DNA of 64,000 bases from Macrosoma leucophasiata (taxonomy: Eukaryota; Arthropoda; Insecta; Lepidoptera; Hedylidae): assembly GCA_036365455.1 (NCBI GenBank), contig JAWQUS010000002.1:6014001-6078000 (forward strand), written 5' to 3'. Made by a program: the position numbers and the translations under genes. The number at the start of each line of letters is the position of its first letter. Position 1 is the first letter of the stretch. The notes under the pieces were generated by a model. It saw nothing but the letters and a program-made list of their open reading frames with translations, made no database searches and was not told the origin of the DNA. Shown here piece by piece: positions 20,852-30,503 of the stretch.

Positions 20852-21074
20852 ATATTGCACGTGCGTTTCTTTTGAAATGGGGAAATGGAGGAATTTGTAA
20901 ATAATTGATGCTTTCCATATTATACAAAATTGTTCAGTGTCTATTTCATTTATAATGTGTTTTTGATTATTATTAGTGGTTATTCACTCTAGGTTAGTTA
21001 AAAAAAAATGACGATGTAAAAGTGCTCTCCAGGAGCCTAATTATATGAAATAAATGAATAAACTGAATAAAGGA

Positions 21075-21400
21075 ATATAATCGTCAAAGAAACATTACTG
21101 CGAATCCCTCATATCACTGAATATTAAGATCCGTTTATAAAGGAATCTTTTCCACACGCGCCATATTAACATTGCCTCACAACTGATCATAAAAGAAACA
21201 TTAAGAAGAGACGATGCTCATTCGAACGGAAATGTTCTTTGTGTCGACTGGGTATTTATCTTGAACAAATAAAACTTTATTCAGATTGTCTTATAAGCAT
21301 GGTGATTGTATTGTTACGACTTTATTTGAAGGGAACGGATGGGAAAGACTGGAAAATGGGAAGGGATTTTAGTAGATACGATTTAGAGATTTAAATTTAG
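21075..21400 (+). repeat. Segmental duplication, unit A (2.2-kb spacing)
   Basis: Matches 23,260-23,600 in direct orientation. Shared blocks include TAAGATCCGTTTATAAAGGA, ACATTGCCTCACAACTGATC and TTCTTTGTGTCGACTGGGTA. No coding potential. The sequence is not otherwise recognised. Confidence 0.85.
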
Positions 21401-21404
21401 AAAG

Positions 21405-21703
21405 TTTTTTTTTTTTTTTTTTTAGTAATGGAAGTGGTAAACAAGCATGCAGTTCACATTGATGGTAAGTGATGACTGCAGCCTATAGACACCCACACAA
21501 AGACCAAGGTCAAAATGCAGATGCGTTACCACTCCTGAGGCCTAAGGTGTTATGCCTCTGTGCCGGAAATTACAGGGCCGTACATTACCACCTGACTGGA
21601 ACACGACAGTGCTGAACACTACCATTTAGCGGCAAGTGTATTAGGTAATGCGGTGGTGCCTACGCCCGCGAGCTCCGTCACTGGAGCTCTACCACCAGTA
21701 AAA
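21405..21703 (-). mobile_element. SINE-M1, full length
   Basis: T-run, ATGGAAGTGG.., all conserved blocks, and the ACCACCAGTAAA end. It immediately follows the duplicated unit at 21,075-21,400. Confidence 0.9.
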
Positions 21704-21724
21704 CGTTATTAAAAGTTATTGTAT

Positions 21725-22100
21725 AGCTATTTTTTTTATGAAAAATCATCTACTACTACCCTTGCATTTGTTCTCTGTTCACCTCTTTCAAATACTAATA
21801 CTTTAGTTTTATCCACATTCAATTGTAAGCCTTTCTCCATACAATCCTCTTTCATGACTGTGACTAGTGCTTGTAGCCCAGATGGTGTAGAGCTAACAAT
21901 TACCGCATCATCTGCGTAAAGCAGACAGTTCACCACTAAGTCACCCATACGAACTCACCACATCCATCTACTTTACCCTCTGGAGGCATTTGTCCAGATA
22001 TATGATAAACAGCCTAGACGAAAGCACGCAACCCTGTCTGACACCGATGTTAACATCAAACCAGGGTGACATGTTACCATCTACCCGTACACATGCTTTA
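21725..22100 (-). pseudogene. Reverse-transcriptase fragment of a LINE
   Basis: On the minus strand from about 22,060 to 21,740 the frame reads NIGVRQGCVLS.., then LLYADDAVIVSS and LNVDKTKVLVFE. These are RT motifs B, C (YADD, with both catalytic aspartates) and D of a LINE. The two halves are separated by a stop and frameshift near 21,950-21,990. It is a short internal fragment without ends, and the clade is uncertain. Confidence 0.75.
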
Positions 22101-22317
22101 ACTTTAAACTTCTACAATTTTATCATCGACTGCCGATATTTCTTATTATTTTCTGCACAATACTTTAAAAAAATTCATAGATATTTTTTTATCAACTTTC
22201 TTAAATCACAACTTGATTCCATAAAATTCACTTGAAGAAAATCAAATTTTAGTTAAATGCAAAATTTAATGATAATTTGCAAAAGTTAATAGCGCAATGA
22301 ATCGCATTCAATTGTTG

Positions 22318-22555
22318 ACTAGTTGTGCCCACGACTTCGCCCGCGTGAGAATTTATGATTGTTCAGTACCTATCTGGACGAAGTCTTGGGCGCAGCTAGT
22401 ATAAAAGTAGCCTCAGTTACTCCTTATTACATCAGCTATCTGCCAGTGAAAGTCCCGTCAAAATCGGTGCAGCCGTTCCCAAGATTAGCCCCGCCAAACA
22501 GACAGACAGACAGACAAAAATTGTAAAAAATGTTATTTTGGTACTAGCTGTGCCC
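22318..22555 (+). repeat. REP-C copy, first of a tandem pair
   Basis: Starts TAGTTGTGCCCACGACTTCG, and ends with GTCAAAATCGGTGCAGCCGT and a (GACA)n run followed by AAAAATTGTAAAAAATG. Confidence 0.75.
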
Positions 22556-22775
22556 GCGACTTTGTCTACGTGAGAAAAAGTATGATTGTTCAGTATCTAC
22601 CCGGTCGAAAGAAGCGTAAATTACTCCTTATTACATCAGCTATCTGCCAGTGAAAGTCCCGTCAAAATCGGTCCAGCCGTTCCCAAGATTAGCCCCGCCA
22701 AACAGACAGACAGACAGACAGACAGACATAACAAGACAAACAGACAAAAATTGTAAAAAATGTTGTTTTGGTATA
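22549..22775 (+). repeat. REP-C copy, second of a tandem pair
   Basis: Same layout, abutting the first copy. The (GACA)n run is longer and interrupted by a TAACAAGACA variant. The tandem arrangement suggests unequal exchange or slippage. Confidence 0.75.
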
Positions 22776-22779
22776 TGTA

Positions 22780-23255
22780 CCGTGTATACATACTTATGCA
22801 TTTAGTAAAAAGCTGTTATTTTAATATTTCAAACAGACACTCCAATTTTATTTATTTGTATAGATAACTTGTCTACAATGTATTGTGCGATTTATAATAA
22901 TCCTTATCGACTTAATTTAAAAAACAACAGATTTTGGATTTCTGAAAATTCTAATAATTTTTAAATGTTTTTCAATTTTAATATTCATGCGTGCGTATTT
23001 CCTTGTAAAATTTTGGAAAATGGCCATGTTTTTAACTTTCATGATCATACGTGATAGCTTTTGAAATTTCGGGCAAAGCTGAATGCTATATTTTCAGTTT
23101 CTTTGGATATACGAGCACCATACACTCTTTAAATTTTATATTATTCAAATACGGAGTTGAATTGAATTTTTAATGATTGTAAGTTTGTTGATATAGGACA
23201 TTAGGGAACCTTCGCAGGATTTACGTATCTGAAAATGAGATAGCGTGGAATACAG
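22780..23255. other. No recognisable gene
   Basis: AT-rich. Nothing recognised. Confidence 0.4.
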
Positions 23256-23259
23256 CTAC

Positions 23260-23600
23260 GTAATCCTCAGAGAAACATTACTCCGAGTCCCTACATCACT
23301 AAATATTAAGATCCGTTTATAAAGGAATCTTTTCCACACGCTCCATATTAACATTGCCTCACAACTGATCATAAAAGAAACATTAAAAAGAGACGATGCT
23401 CATTCGAGCGGAAATGTTCTTTGTGTCGACTGGGTATTTATCTTGAACAAATAAAAATGTATTCAGATTGTCTTATAGGCACGGTAATTGTATTGTTACT
23501 ATATTTACTGGATGGAACTGATGGAGGATACAGGCAAATGGAAAGGGATTTTAGTGTGTATATGATTTAAAGATTTGCAATTAACACAAAGGCATTGGAT
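23260..23600 (+). repeat. Segmental duplication, unit B
   Basis: Second copy of 21,075-21,400. The stretch between the copies holds a SINE-M1, the RT fragment and the REP-C pair. Confidence 0.85.
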
Positions 23601-23636
23601 TTTACAGGTAAATAATATACATTTATTGTCCTTTAA

Positions 23637-23730
23637 AAAACGTAACTTCACGCCTGTAATCCCCGAAGGGGTAGGCAGAGGTAAATGCATGCATTCAAGC
23701 ATACATGCAAACACCCACGATTCGCCGGTT
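23637..23730 (-). mobile_element. 5'-truncated SINE-T1 with 12-14-bp target repeat
   Basis: Only the last 90 or so bases of SINE-T1 are present. ATTGTCCTTTAA flanks it at 23,625-23,636 and 23,731-23,742, extendable by TT. This is a clean retroposition footprint and shows that SINE-T1 moves by target-primed reverse transcription. Confidence 0.85.
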
Positions 23731-23801
23731 ATTGTCCTTTAAGAGTTATAAAAAAATGATGTTAAGTCATTATTTTCAGAATTCCGTAGCCTACAAAGCA
23801 C

Positions 23802-24086
23802 TTTTTTTATGTAATGGAAGTGGCAAACAAGCATGCAGTTCACATTGATGTTAAGTGATGACTGCAGCCCATAGACACCCACACAAAGACCAAGGTCAAA
23901 ATGCAGATCCGTTACCACTCCTGAGGCCTAAGATGTTATATTCCTGTGCCGGAAATTACACGGGCCGTACATTACCACCTGACCGGAACACGATAGTGCT
24001 GAACACTACCATTTAGCGGCAAGTTTATTAGGTAATGCGGTGGTGGCTTCGCCCACGAGCTCTGTTACTGGAGCTCTACCACCAGG
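23802..24086 (-). mobile_element. SINE-M1, near full length
   Basis: All blocks present. The 5' end (TCTACCACCAG) joins directly to a REP-G scrap. Confidence 0.85.
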
Positions 24087-24135
24087 AACTCTTATAGTTT
24101 CACCATGTCCGTCCATCTGTCCGCTGCTATGTTTG
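24087..24135 (+). repeat. REP-G start fragment
   Basis: GGAACTCTTATAGTTTCACC then ATGTCCGTCCATCTGTCCG, as at the start of REP-G. Confidence 0.55.
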
Positions 24136-24142
24136 AAGACTC

Positions 24143-25540
24143 TTAGCCTGGGTTGCACCAAGATATTCATCGTCCTCGACAGCCGCTGGAACTATCGGGA
24201 GCACTTCCGCCGTCTTGCGCCCAGGCTAGTTAACACCGCTGCCGCGTTGAGCTGACTACTGCCGAACCTGGGCGGGCCAGACGTTGGGTGCCGCCGGTTG
24301 TACACTGGTGTGGTGCGGTCGATGGCCCTCTATGGGGCACCGATATGGGTAGATGCCCTGACTGCCCATAACAAGACCCTTTTGCGGCGAGCACAGCGGG
24401 TCATGGCAGTCAGGGTAATAAGAGGATACCGCACCATATCATGTGATGCGGCATGCGTTTTGGCAGGAAGCCCGCCCTGGGATCTGGAGGCTGAAGTTTT
24501 GGTGGCGGTTTATGTGCGATTCGCAGAGACGCGAGCCTGTGGAGCTCAGCCCCTTCCGGAGGATGTGAGGTGATGGAGAACATCCGCTCGCGAAACCCTC
24601 CTCCAGAAATGGAGTGATAGGTTGGCAGAGCCGGGTGCCGGCCGACTAGTGCTGGAGGCTGTGCAGCCCGTACTTAAACAGTGAGTTGAACGTAGGCATG
24701 GCGTGCTTACCTTCCGCCTCACGCAGGTCCTTTCGGGGCATGGTTGTTTTGGAAGGTACCTTTGCAATGTGGCGCAAAGGGAGCCGACTACTACATGCCA
24801 TGAGTGTGGCTGCGACAACGACACGGCGCAGCATACGTTTGTCGAGTGCCCGGCGTGGATGGAGCCTCGCTCTGATTTAGTCGCCATAGTTGGACCCGAC
24901 CTCTCGCTGCCGGCTGTGGTGCAATCCATGGTTGGTGGTGAGGATGCATGGCGGGCGGTTGTATCCTTCTGTGAAGTTATTATGTCGCAGAAGGAGGCGG
25001 CGGAGCGGTTGAGGGAGGACGATGCTCTCGCCATCCCTATCCGCCGCAGGCGTGCAGGGCGAAGGCGGCTAGCCTTTCTGCAACATCATCTGCCGCCCTA
25101 ACAGGGAACTCCAGGTGGTGGACTTGTTGAAGTCCATCGCCTCATGGAATTAAGACCCGAGCTGGTGGGCGTTCCAGTGTTCCGCACGCCACTACTGGTG
25201 ATTGGAGTTCAAAAATAAAGATGAGCTTCTGAAGATGGGCCCGGATTTGGACAGCTGCCGGTGGAGTCGCGGAAGTATACTACAGTTTTCTCGTGACTCC
25301 GCAACAAAAGGCGCTGAGGTGGAACACCGCGGTGTTTTAGTGAGTAAGAGTCTCACACTACCCGCCGTCAGTTCCCCACTTGACGGTGAGTGCTCATGAT
25401 GGGTTTCCCCGCGTAAAAAAAAAAAAGATTAGAAGTTTAAATAATTTTAACTTCAACTAATATTTTTTGTAGTAAGAGAAGGATGTGAAATGTTACAATT
25501 ACTTTAACTTTAACAAATATCTTGGTGCAACCTAGGCTTA
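24143..25540. mobile_element. Small inverted-repeat element split by an R1-type LINE tail
   Basis: 24,143-24,166 and 25,517-25,540 are inverted repeats (22 of 24 positions), containing GGTTGCACCAAGATAT. With the LINE removed about 140 bp remain, the size of a MITE. The LINE fragment starts right after the left repeat and its poly-A ends at 25,428. The remaining 90 bp of AT-rich interior lead to the right repeat. Confidence 0.7.
24167..25428 (+). pseudogene. 5'-truncated R1-type LINE, ORF2 C-terminus, 3' UTR and poly-A
   Basis: Three frames (24,167-24,255, 24,298-24,573, 24,703-25,101) together read VLDSRWNYREHFRRLAPRL, VVRSMALYGAPIWVDALT, YRTISCDAACVLAGSPPWDL and RLTQVLSGHGCFGRYL. A zinc knuckle follows, C-X2-C-X8-H-X4-C (CHECG..HTFVEC, residues 32-49 of the last frame). 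This is the thumb, connection and C-terminal knuckle of R1-clade LINEs. Stops or shifts near 24,254, 24,573 and 24,683 kill it. The 3' UTR ends TTTCCCCGCG followed by A11. The RT palm and endonuclease are missing by 5' truncation. Confidence 0.88.
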
Positions 25541-25666
25541 GTACTAGAAAACTGTAATTTGATCCCTATTTGTAAAATTGCGAAATAGAAGTACCTATGT
25601 GACGTCACACTAGGTAGAACGGGTCTCTCTTTATGTCACCAGCTGTGACATGGGTAGGGTTTTTTT

Positions 25667-25960
25667 ACTAGTGGTAGAGTTCCAGTGTAGGAGCTCGAGG
25701 ACGTAGGCACCACCGCGTTACTTAATTCATCTGCCGCTAAATGGTGGTGTTCAGCACTATCGTGTTCCGGTTAGATCGTAATGTACGGCCCCGTAATAAC
25801 ATATTATATCACAGAGACATACCTATCAACTAAGGTTTCATGGGTGGCAACGCATCTGCAATTTGACTTCTGGTCTTTGTGTGGGTGTCTAAAGGCTGCA
25901 GTCATCACTTAACATCAATGTGAACTGCATGCTTGTTTGCCACCTTCATAGCATTAAAAA
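25667..25960 (+). mobile_element. SINE-M2, near full length
   Basis: Starts TACTAGTGGTAGAGTTCCAG, differs from M1 in CGGCCCCGTAATAACAT..CACAGAGACATA, and shares the 3' end ACATCAATGTGAACTGCATG and CACCTTCATAGCATTAAAAA. Confidence 0.8.
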
Positions 25961-26096
25961 GGACGGGGGAGAGGTAAAAAAATAATGCTAATTTCATGAT
26001 TTGTTCACTATTTATGCATAGCCCTTATGAAGAGAAGCTTTTTTTCGCCTCCGTATTCACAGCCTTATAAAAAACGGGTATCATTCCTGTACTGCC

Positions 26097-26392
26097 CAGT
26101 GGTGGATTTACCAGCAGGCTGAGTAGGCTGGAGCCTAGGGCAGCAGATTTAGTTTATAATTTTTTATTTCTATTTACAAAATTACTGTTAAAATTAACAA
26201 GATTCAGACCATCGTTTTCAAAGATTCTAACCATAGAAAGAAGTTGATGTAACGAGAATGACGAAGCCTAAAAGTTGGAATTTTATTGATAGAGAATATA
26301 ATTGATATGATTGTGGACTACTACGATATCAAAATATGCGGGCGGCAAAAATTTAATAGTCTACTGGCGGCAAATTTGTAAATCCGCCACTA
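26097..26392. mobile_element. hAT-like MITE with 8-bp target repeat
   Basis: Begins CAGTGGTGGATTTACC and ends GTAAATCCGCCACTA, inverted with few mismatches. GTACTGCC flanks it exactly (26,089-26,096 and 26,393-26,400). An 8-bp duplication with CAGTGG ends is typical of hAT elements. At 296 bp with no transposase it is non-autonomous. Confidence 0.88.
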
Positions 26393-26403
26393 GTACTGCC
26401 AAT

Positions 26404-26580
26404 GCAAACAATACAACTTATAATTGTTTTATATTATTTCGCATTAACACATGCTTGTGTGCCAGTAGGCCGCGAGTTCGAAGTCAAATTTTTCTTTCCA
26501 TTTTTCTTTAAAATAAAATATATTTCACAAGCATGTGTTAATGCGAAATAATATAAAACAATTATTAAGGGTAAAAGCGA
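26404..26580. repeat. SINE-T3 tail with an inverted copy of itself
   Basis: About 38 bp (AATTGTTTTATATTATTTCG.. to near 26,456) recur inverted at the right side (ending near 26,564). Between them lies the box-B end of a SINE-T3 head (GCGAGTTCGAAGTC). It is another SINE inverted pair, joined tail to body. Confidence 0.65.
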
Positions 26581-26717
26581 CTTCTTAACGATATTCAATA
26601 AACTGAAAAGTCTATTATATCGGTTGCCTAACTAGCATGGTTGGCAATAGATGGCGCTACTGCTACCATAAAGCAAGGTAATAAATGTGAAGGAAAGATT
26701 AGACAAATCGGGTAGGA

Positions 26718-26825
26718 CTTCAGTAGCTCAATTGGAAGAGCGGCTGGACTAGATTCCCAGTAGGCCGCGAGTTCGAGTCTCGCCTGAAGTCAAATTTTTC
26801 ATTCCATTTTTCCTTAAAATAAAAT
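26718..26825 (+). mobile_element. SINE-T3 with well-folded tRNA-like head
   Basis: GACTTCA at 26,718 pairs perfectly with TGAAGTC at the head's end. A T-arm GCGAG-TTCGAGT-CTCGC and a D-arm GCTC/GAGC are also formed. The anticodon arm has mismatches and the variable region is unusual. The sequence runs into the same T/A-rich tail as other T3 copies. I therefore call it a SINE and not a tRNA gene. Confidence 0.7.
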
Positions 26826-26829
26826 AAAT

Positions 26830-27100
26830 ACAACTTATACTTACTTACTCTGAAAGCTTGGACTTTCACAAAAAAAAATATTTCAATCGCCTACGGATAT
26901 TTTATCACAGTCGAATTTGCCCTTCCGTGACAGCGAATCGAGTTCGCTGACTGTATTGAGTGATTAATTATAGAAACTCTACGTTACCGGTAGTTTTTTT
27001 TAATCTTTTGAATAGTTATTTTATGCATATTTACGTTTTATCTCTGTTTATTTATAAAAGATGTGTCCAGGTGTCTATGTATTATTATATTCGAAAAGTA
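26830..27100. other. No recognisable gene
   Basis: Nothing recognised. Confidence 0.4.
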
Positions 27101-27168
27101 AAGTGACTTCGCGTCTGTTAACCCTGAAGGGGTAAACAGAGGTACAAGCACACATGCAAACACCCACT
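27101..27168 (-). mobile_element. SINE-T1 3'-end scrap
   Basis: GACTTCGCGTCTGTTAACCC, GAAGGGGTAAACAGAGGTA and ATGCAAACACCCAC match the tail of SINE-T1 with substitutions. Confidence 0.55.
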
Positions 27169-27834
27169 TTTTGGTATGGATTCATATTTGGTATAAGCTG
27201 TCGATTAATCTGTAACTAAAATATTCCGACTTCCACTATTGACAGCATAATTTTGATTTTGGCGGTTAACTGGATATCAGTGCCCGTACCATGACGTCCT
27301 ATCGCGATTCAGTTTAGGCCTTTTCCAAATATTGTTTCATGTGATCAATATAATAGCGCGAATGAAAAAACGAGACAAAGCTAATAGCGATTCAACTTAG
27401 GTTGACAATAAAAGATCATGGTACAGCCGCAGGTCATTCTCAGCGAGTCTACTTTTTGCTATTTTTCTTTGTCATTCGTATTATTGTTAGTGGTTTATGT
27501 TTATCTCTCGACATTGTCTTATTTTCTTTTTATTCAGTATATTTTTTTGGAAGAAAGTTTTTACTGGTTTTATTACGCTTGCCAGAAATAAAGCATAGCC
27601 TAGAAATACATTGTACATTTATATTGTACCTAACATTGAGACAAGTTGATAACGTTACAATATTTTTTTTTTTTTTTTAAATATCAGTCTTTGATTACAA
27701 ATTATTCCATTATTTTTCAACATTTTGATAAGTTGGCCAAGTGAGATAAATGCAAGTCTCAGTTTCTTAAGAAGCGTTTTGAATTTTAAATTCAGTTAAT
27801 GGTAAATGTATACTACCATACAGCAACTTCACAC
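27169..27834. other. No recognisable gene
   Basis: AT-rich with a T18 run near 27,663-27,679. A 92-codon frame at 27,402-27,680 is driven by T-rich sequence and I do not call it a gene. Confidence 0.4.
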
Positions 27835-28205
27835 AATACGAACTGCGAAAATCTGAGAATAAGCCTAGGAAATTTATTACATTGGTGCCTAAACCCCAGC
27901 TCACAAAATACAGTCTATCCTAAATTTAAACTGAGTAATAAACAACATTTTTCCCAAACCACTTCATTACTAAGACTAAAGACCCTAAATCCGCTAAAAA
28001 GGAGCAATTTATTACACAGCCTCTTCGAAATTGAAGTTAAGATTAACTTCATATTCTTTTGTAAGTCGTCATTTACAGCAATGCCCTTCTGGCATTTGAC
28101 TGGCATCTCAATTAATTATTTAATAGACAATCAGATCTTCAGAAACTTTAGATTAAGTACTTTGTTCATTTGAAGTGGAAAATTAAGTTTTGAATGTTGT
28201 TCATG
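27835..28205 (+). repeat. Segmental duplication, unit A (1.26-kb spacing)
   Basis: Matches 29,095-29,475 directly. Shared blocks include CAATGCCCTTCTGGCATTTG, AATAGACAATCAGATC and TTTGAAGTGGAAAATTAAG. A SINE-M1 interrupts this unit but not the other. Confidence 0.88.
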
Positions 28206-28220
28206 TCTATGTCAAGTTTT

Positions 28221-28510
28221 TTTTTTTTATGTAATGGAAGTGGCAAACAAGCATACAGTTCACATTGATGTTAAGTGATGACTGCAGCCTATAGACACCC
28301 ACACAAAGACCAAGGTCAAAATGCAGATGCGTTACCACTCCTGAGGCCTAAGGGTGTTATGCCTCTGTGCCGGAAATTACAGGGCCGTACATTACCACCT
28401 GACCGGAACACGATAGTGCTGAACACTACCATTTAGCGGCAAGTATATTAGGTAATGCGGTGGTGCCTACGCCCGCGAGCTCCGTCACTGGAGCTCTACC
28501 ACCAGTAAAA
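28221..28510 (-). mobile_element. SINE-M1, full length, with visible empty site elsewhere
   Basis: Inserted in the duplicated unit: CAAGTTTT precedes its T-run, and AAGTTTTGATG follows its 5' end and a short leader. The paralogous unit reads CAAGTTTTGATG uninterrupted near 29,444-29,456. The repeated AAGTTTT is a 7-bp target duplication. Confidence 0.88.
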
Positions 28511-28574
28511 AAGTTCAGTAAAGTTTTGATGAAATTGCTTGTGCCAATTTAAATTTAAAAAATATTGTTGTAAA

Positions 28575-28890
28575 CTTAAAGTTCTTCGGACACATCACCG
28601 GTAACGAGGATTCCATGGAACGACTGGTAGTACAAGGGAAAGTTGAGGGCAAACGATCTTGTTTGCCCTCAACTCTTGTTTGTTTGTGCTCACCGACCAG
28701 ATGGACAGACCTCATCAAATCTGTGACGCACTCCAGCATCAATGACTGCTCTCACTCTGCCGGACATCGAGCTATATGGCGACGCATCGCGTTAACGATG
28801 GAGACAGAAAAAGTGACCGATACATCACCACGACCACTCTGCCAAGAGTGCACGACTAAGAAGAAGAATTGTAAACTCTCTTTGATATGT
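28575..28890 (+). pseudogene. C-terminal tail of a LINE reverse transcriptase
   Basis: The frame 28,615 onward reads MERLVVQGKVEGKR, then SPTRWTDLIKSVTHSS and HRAIWRRIA. This is the familiar C-terminal tail of RTE/CR1-like LINE proteins (FGHI, then SPTRW, then WRR). GTTGAGGGCAAAC at 28,642-28,654 is followed at 28,661-28,673 by its exact inverted copy, which breaks the normal KR-GRSPTRW order. Confidence 0.7.
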
Positions 28891-29094
28891 TTTAAAAGCT
28901 TTTTGTTGCCTTCTAGTAGGAAATACCTAATACTTTTTTTTGATAAGGACATGATTTCCTTACAATTTAGAATATATTGTTACAAAGACCAACCAACATT
29001 GAAATGGCTTTGAAATTAAACATTGAGGTTTTATTTAGCCAATAGTAAAAGTACCTACACATTCATATGACAACTACCTACGCACAAGTAACTG

Positions 29095-29475
29095 AACAAG
29101 AACTGCGTAAATCTAAGAAAGAAGCTGGGACATTTAGAATCCCAACTCGCATAATAAGGCCTATTCTAAATTTATATTGAGTAATGAACAACATTTTTTC
29201 TCAAACAACTTAATCACTTAATGATCCTGAATCCTCTAAAAAGAGCAATTTATTATACAGCCTCTTCGATACTGTAAAGATTAACTTCATATTCTTTTTA
29301 TAAGTCGTCATTCACAGCAATGCCCTTCTGGCATTTGACTGGCATTTCAATTAATTATTTAATAGACAATCAGATCTCCAGAAACTTTATATTTAGCATG
29401 ATGTTAATTTGAAGTGGAAAATTAAGATTAGAATGTCTAATTGCAAGTTTTGATGCAATTGATGATTTAGTCCAA
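29095..29475 (+). repeat. Segmental duplication, unit B
   Basis: Second copy of 27,835-28,205, without the SINE-M insertion. Confidence 0.88.
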
Positions 29476-29624
29476 CTTTAACTACAAAAAGGTTTAATAG
29501 CTTTTTAGTTAGTAAAATGAAAATAATTAGTTATAGGTATAGTTTTTCTGATGGACTTTAGTTTGATACAAATCCGAACCCCGGGCACTAGGCTAAAATG
29601 TCACTGTGTTCTCTCGATAAAATA

Positions 29625-29850
29625 GCGTTTAAGGTGCAATTCCGTGGGTCGCGTCTATGGTCGCGATCGATCGCGGCCGCGCGCACCGCAATAGATGCAA
29701 TATGTGAGTACAACGGCACCCACGACACAGGTTTATACCTACTGTGGCGCTGTGAGTGTAAGCATATTTTATTTATAATATGAAAATGTATGGAATCGCT
29801 TCCGTGGCTCGCGACAGACACGCGCGGCCAACGACAGTCGCGAACCGCGC
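29625..29850. other. CpG-rich patch with SINE-T2 scrap
   Basis: Runs such as TCGCGATCGATCGCGGCCGC near 29,660 and ACACGCGCGGCC near 29,820 stand out from the AT-rich surroundings. A SINE-T2 tail (ACGGCACCCACGACAC) sits in the middle near 29,712. The outer halves may be the ends of a GC-rich element, but I cannot show clean inverted repeats. Confidence 0.45.
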
Positions 29851-29893
29851 GCGGCTGTGCGTATATTGACATCAAAAACGTCATGGATTTCAT

Positions 29894-30503
29894 GGCGCGA
29901 AAATAACGATCCTCTATGGTGAAACCATTTTACCACTGGCTAGTTCCACAACTGATATAATATGTTTGGCATTTTGACAGACAACACCGACTTTTTTTTT
30001 CTTTTCTTATTGCGAAATTTTCAAGACATAGGTTAAGATTCCACTGCAGAATCATTTCGTTCATCCAGATACGCTGCAAACCTAATTTTTGCACAACTTT
30101 ATATATCGCGATGCGCGGAATTACAGCTTTATTGCAAAAGATCATCACTATCATCCCAATTATAAGCGGACAGGTTATAATTAACTACAAACTCCGATTA
30201 TAATTAAATGATTCCTAGCGGCTTCCTCATGAGTCCAAAACTTGAAACACTATTTTAACTACTAAGAATGTCCCAGCTAACTGAAGTAGTTGTCAAATAA
30301 TGAAAACACTGCTCCTGACGGTCCTTGAAACTGTTTCCAATAGTGGTCAAAGGTCAAAACTTTCAGCCAAGTTTTGATATCGATGGATTGAAGTGACCAA
30401 AGTTTGACTCCTCTGAGATTACACGTTTTGCAACTTGGGTTACGAGAAGTTGAGACGTTCCTCAATTTCAAGAGGTATTGTGACTATCAGAATAATCATT
30501 TTT
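29894..30503. other. No recognisable gene
   Basis: No motif or repeat family seen. Confidence 0.4.

Noticed and set aside
24546..25034. A 162-codon minus-strand frame.
   Set aside because: It is antisense to the R1-type ORF2 remnant, whose plus-strand reading has the zinc knuckle and family motifs.
26718..26790. A functional tRNA gene.
   Set aside because: Acceptor, D and T arms pair, but the anticodon arm is mismatched, and the sequence continues into the SINE-T3 tail shared with clear SINE copies.
27799..28173. A 124-codon frame as a gene.
   Set aside because: The paralogous copy at 29.1 kb has stops and indels in the matching frame.
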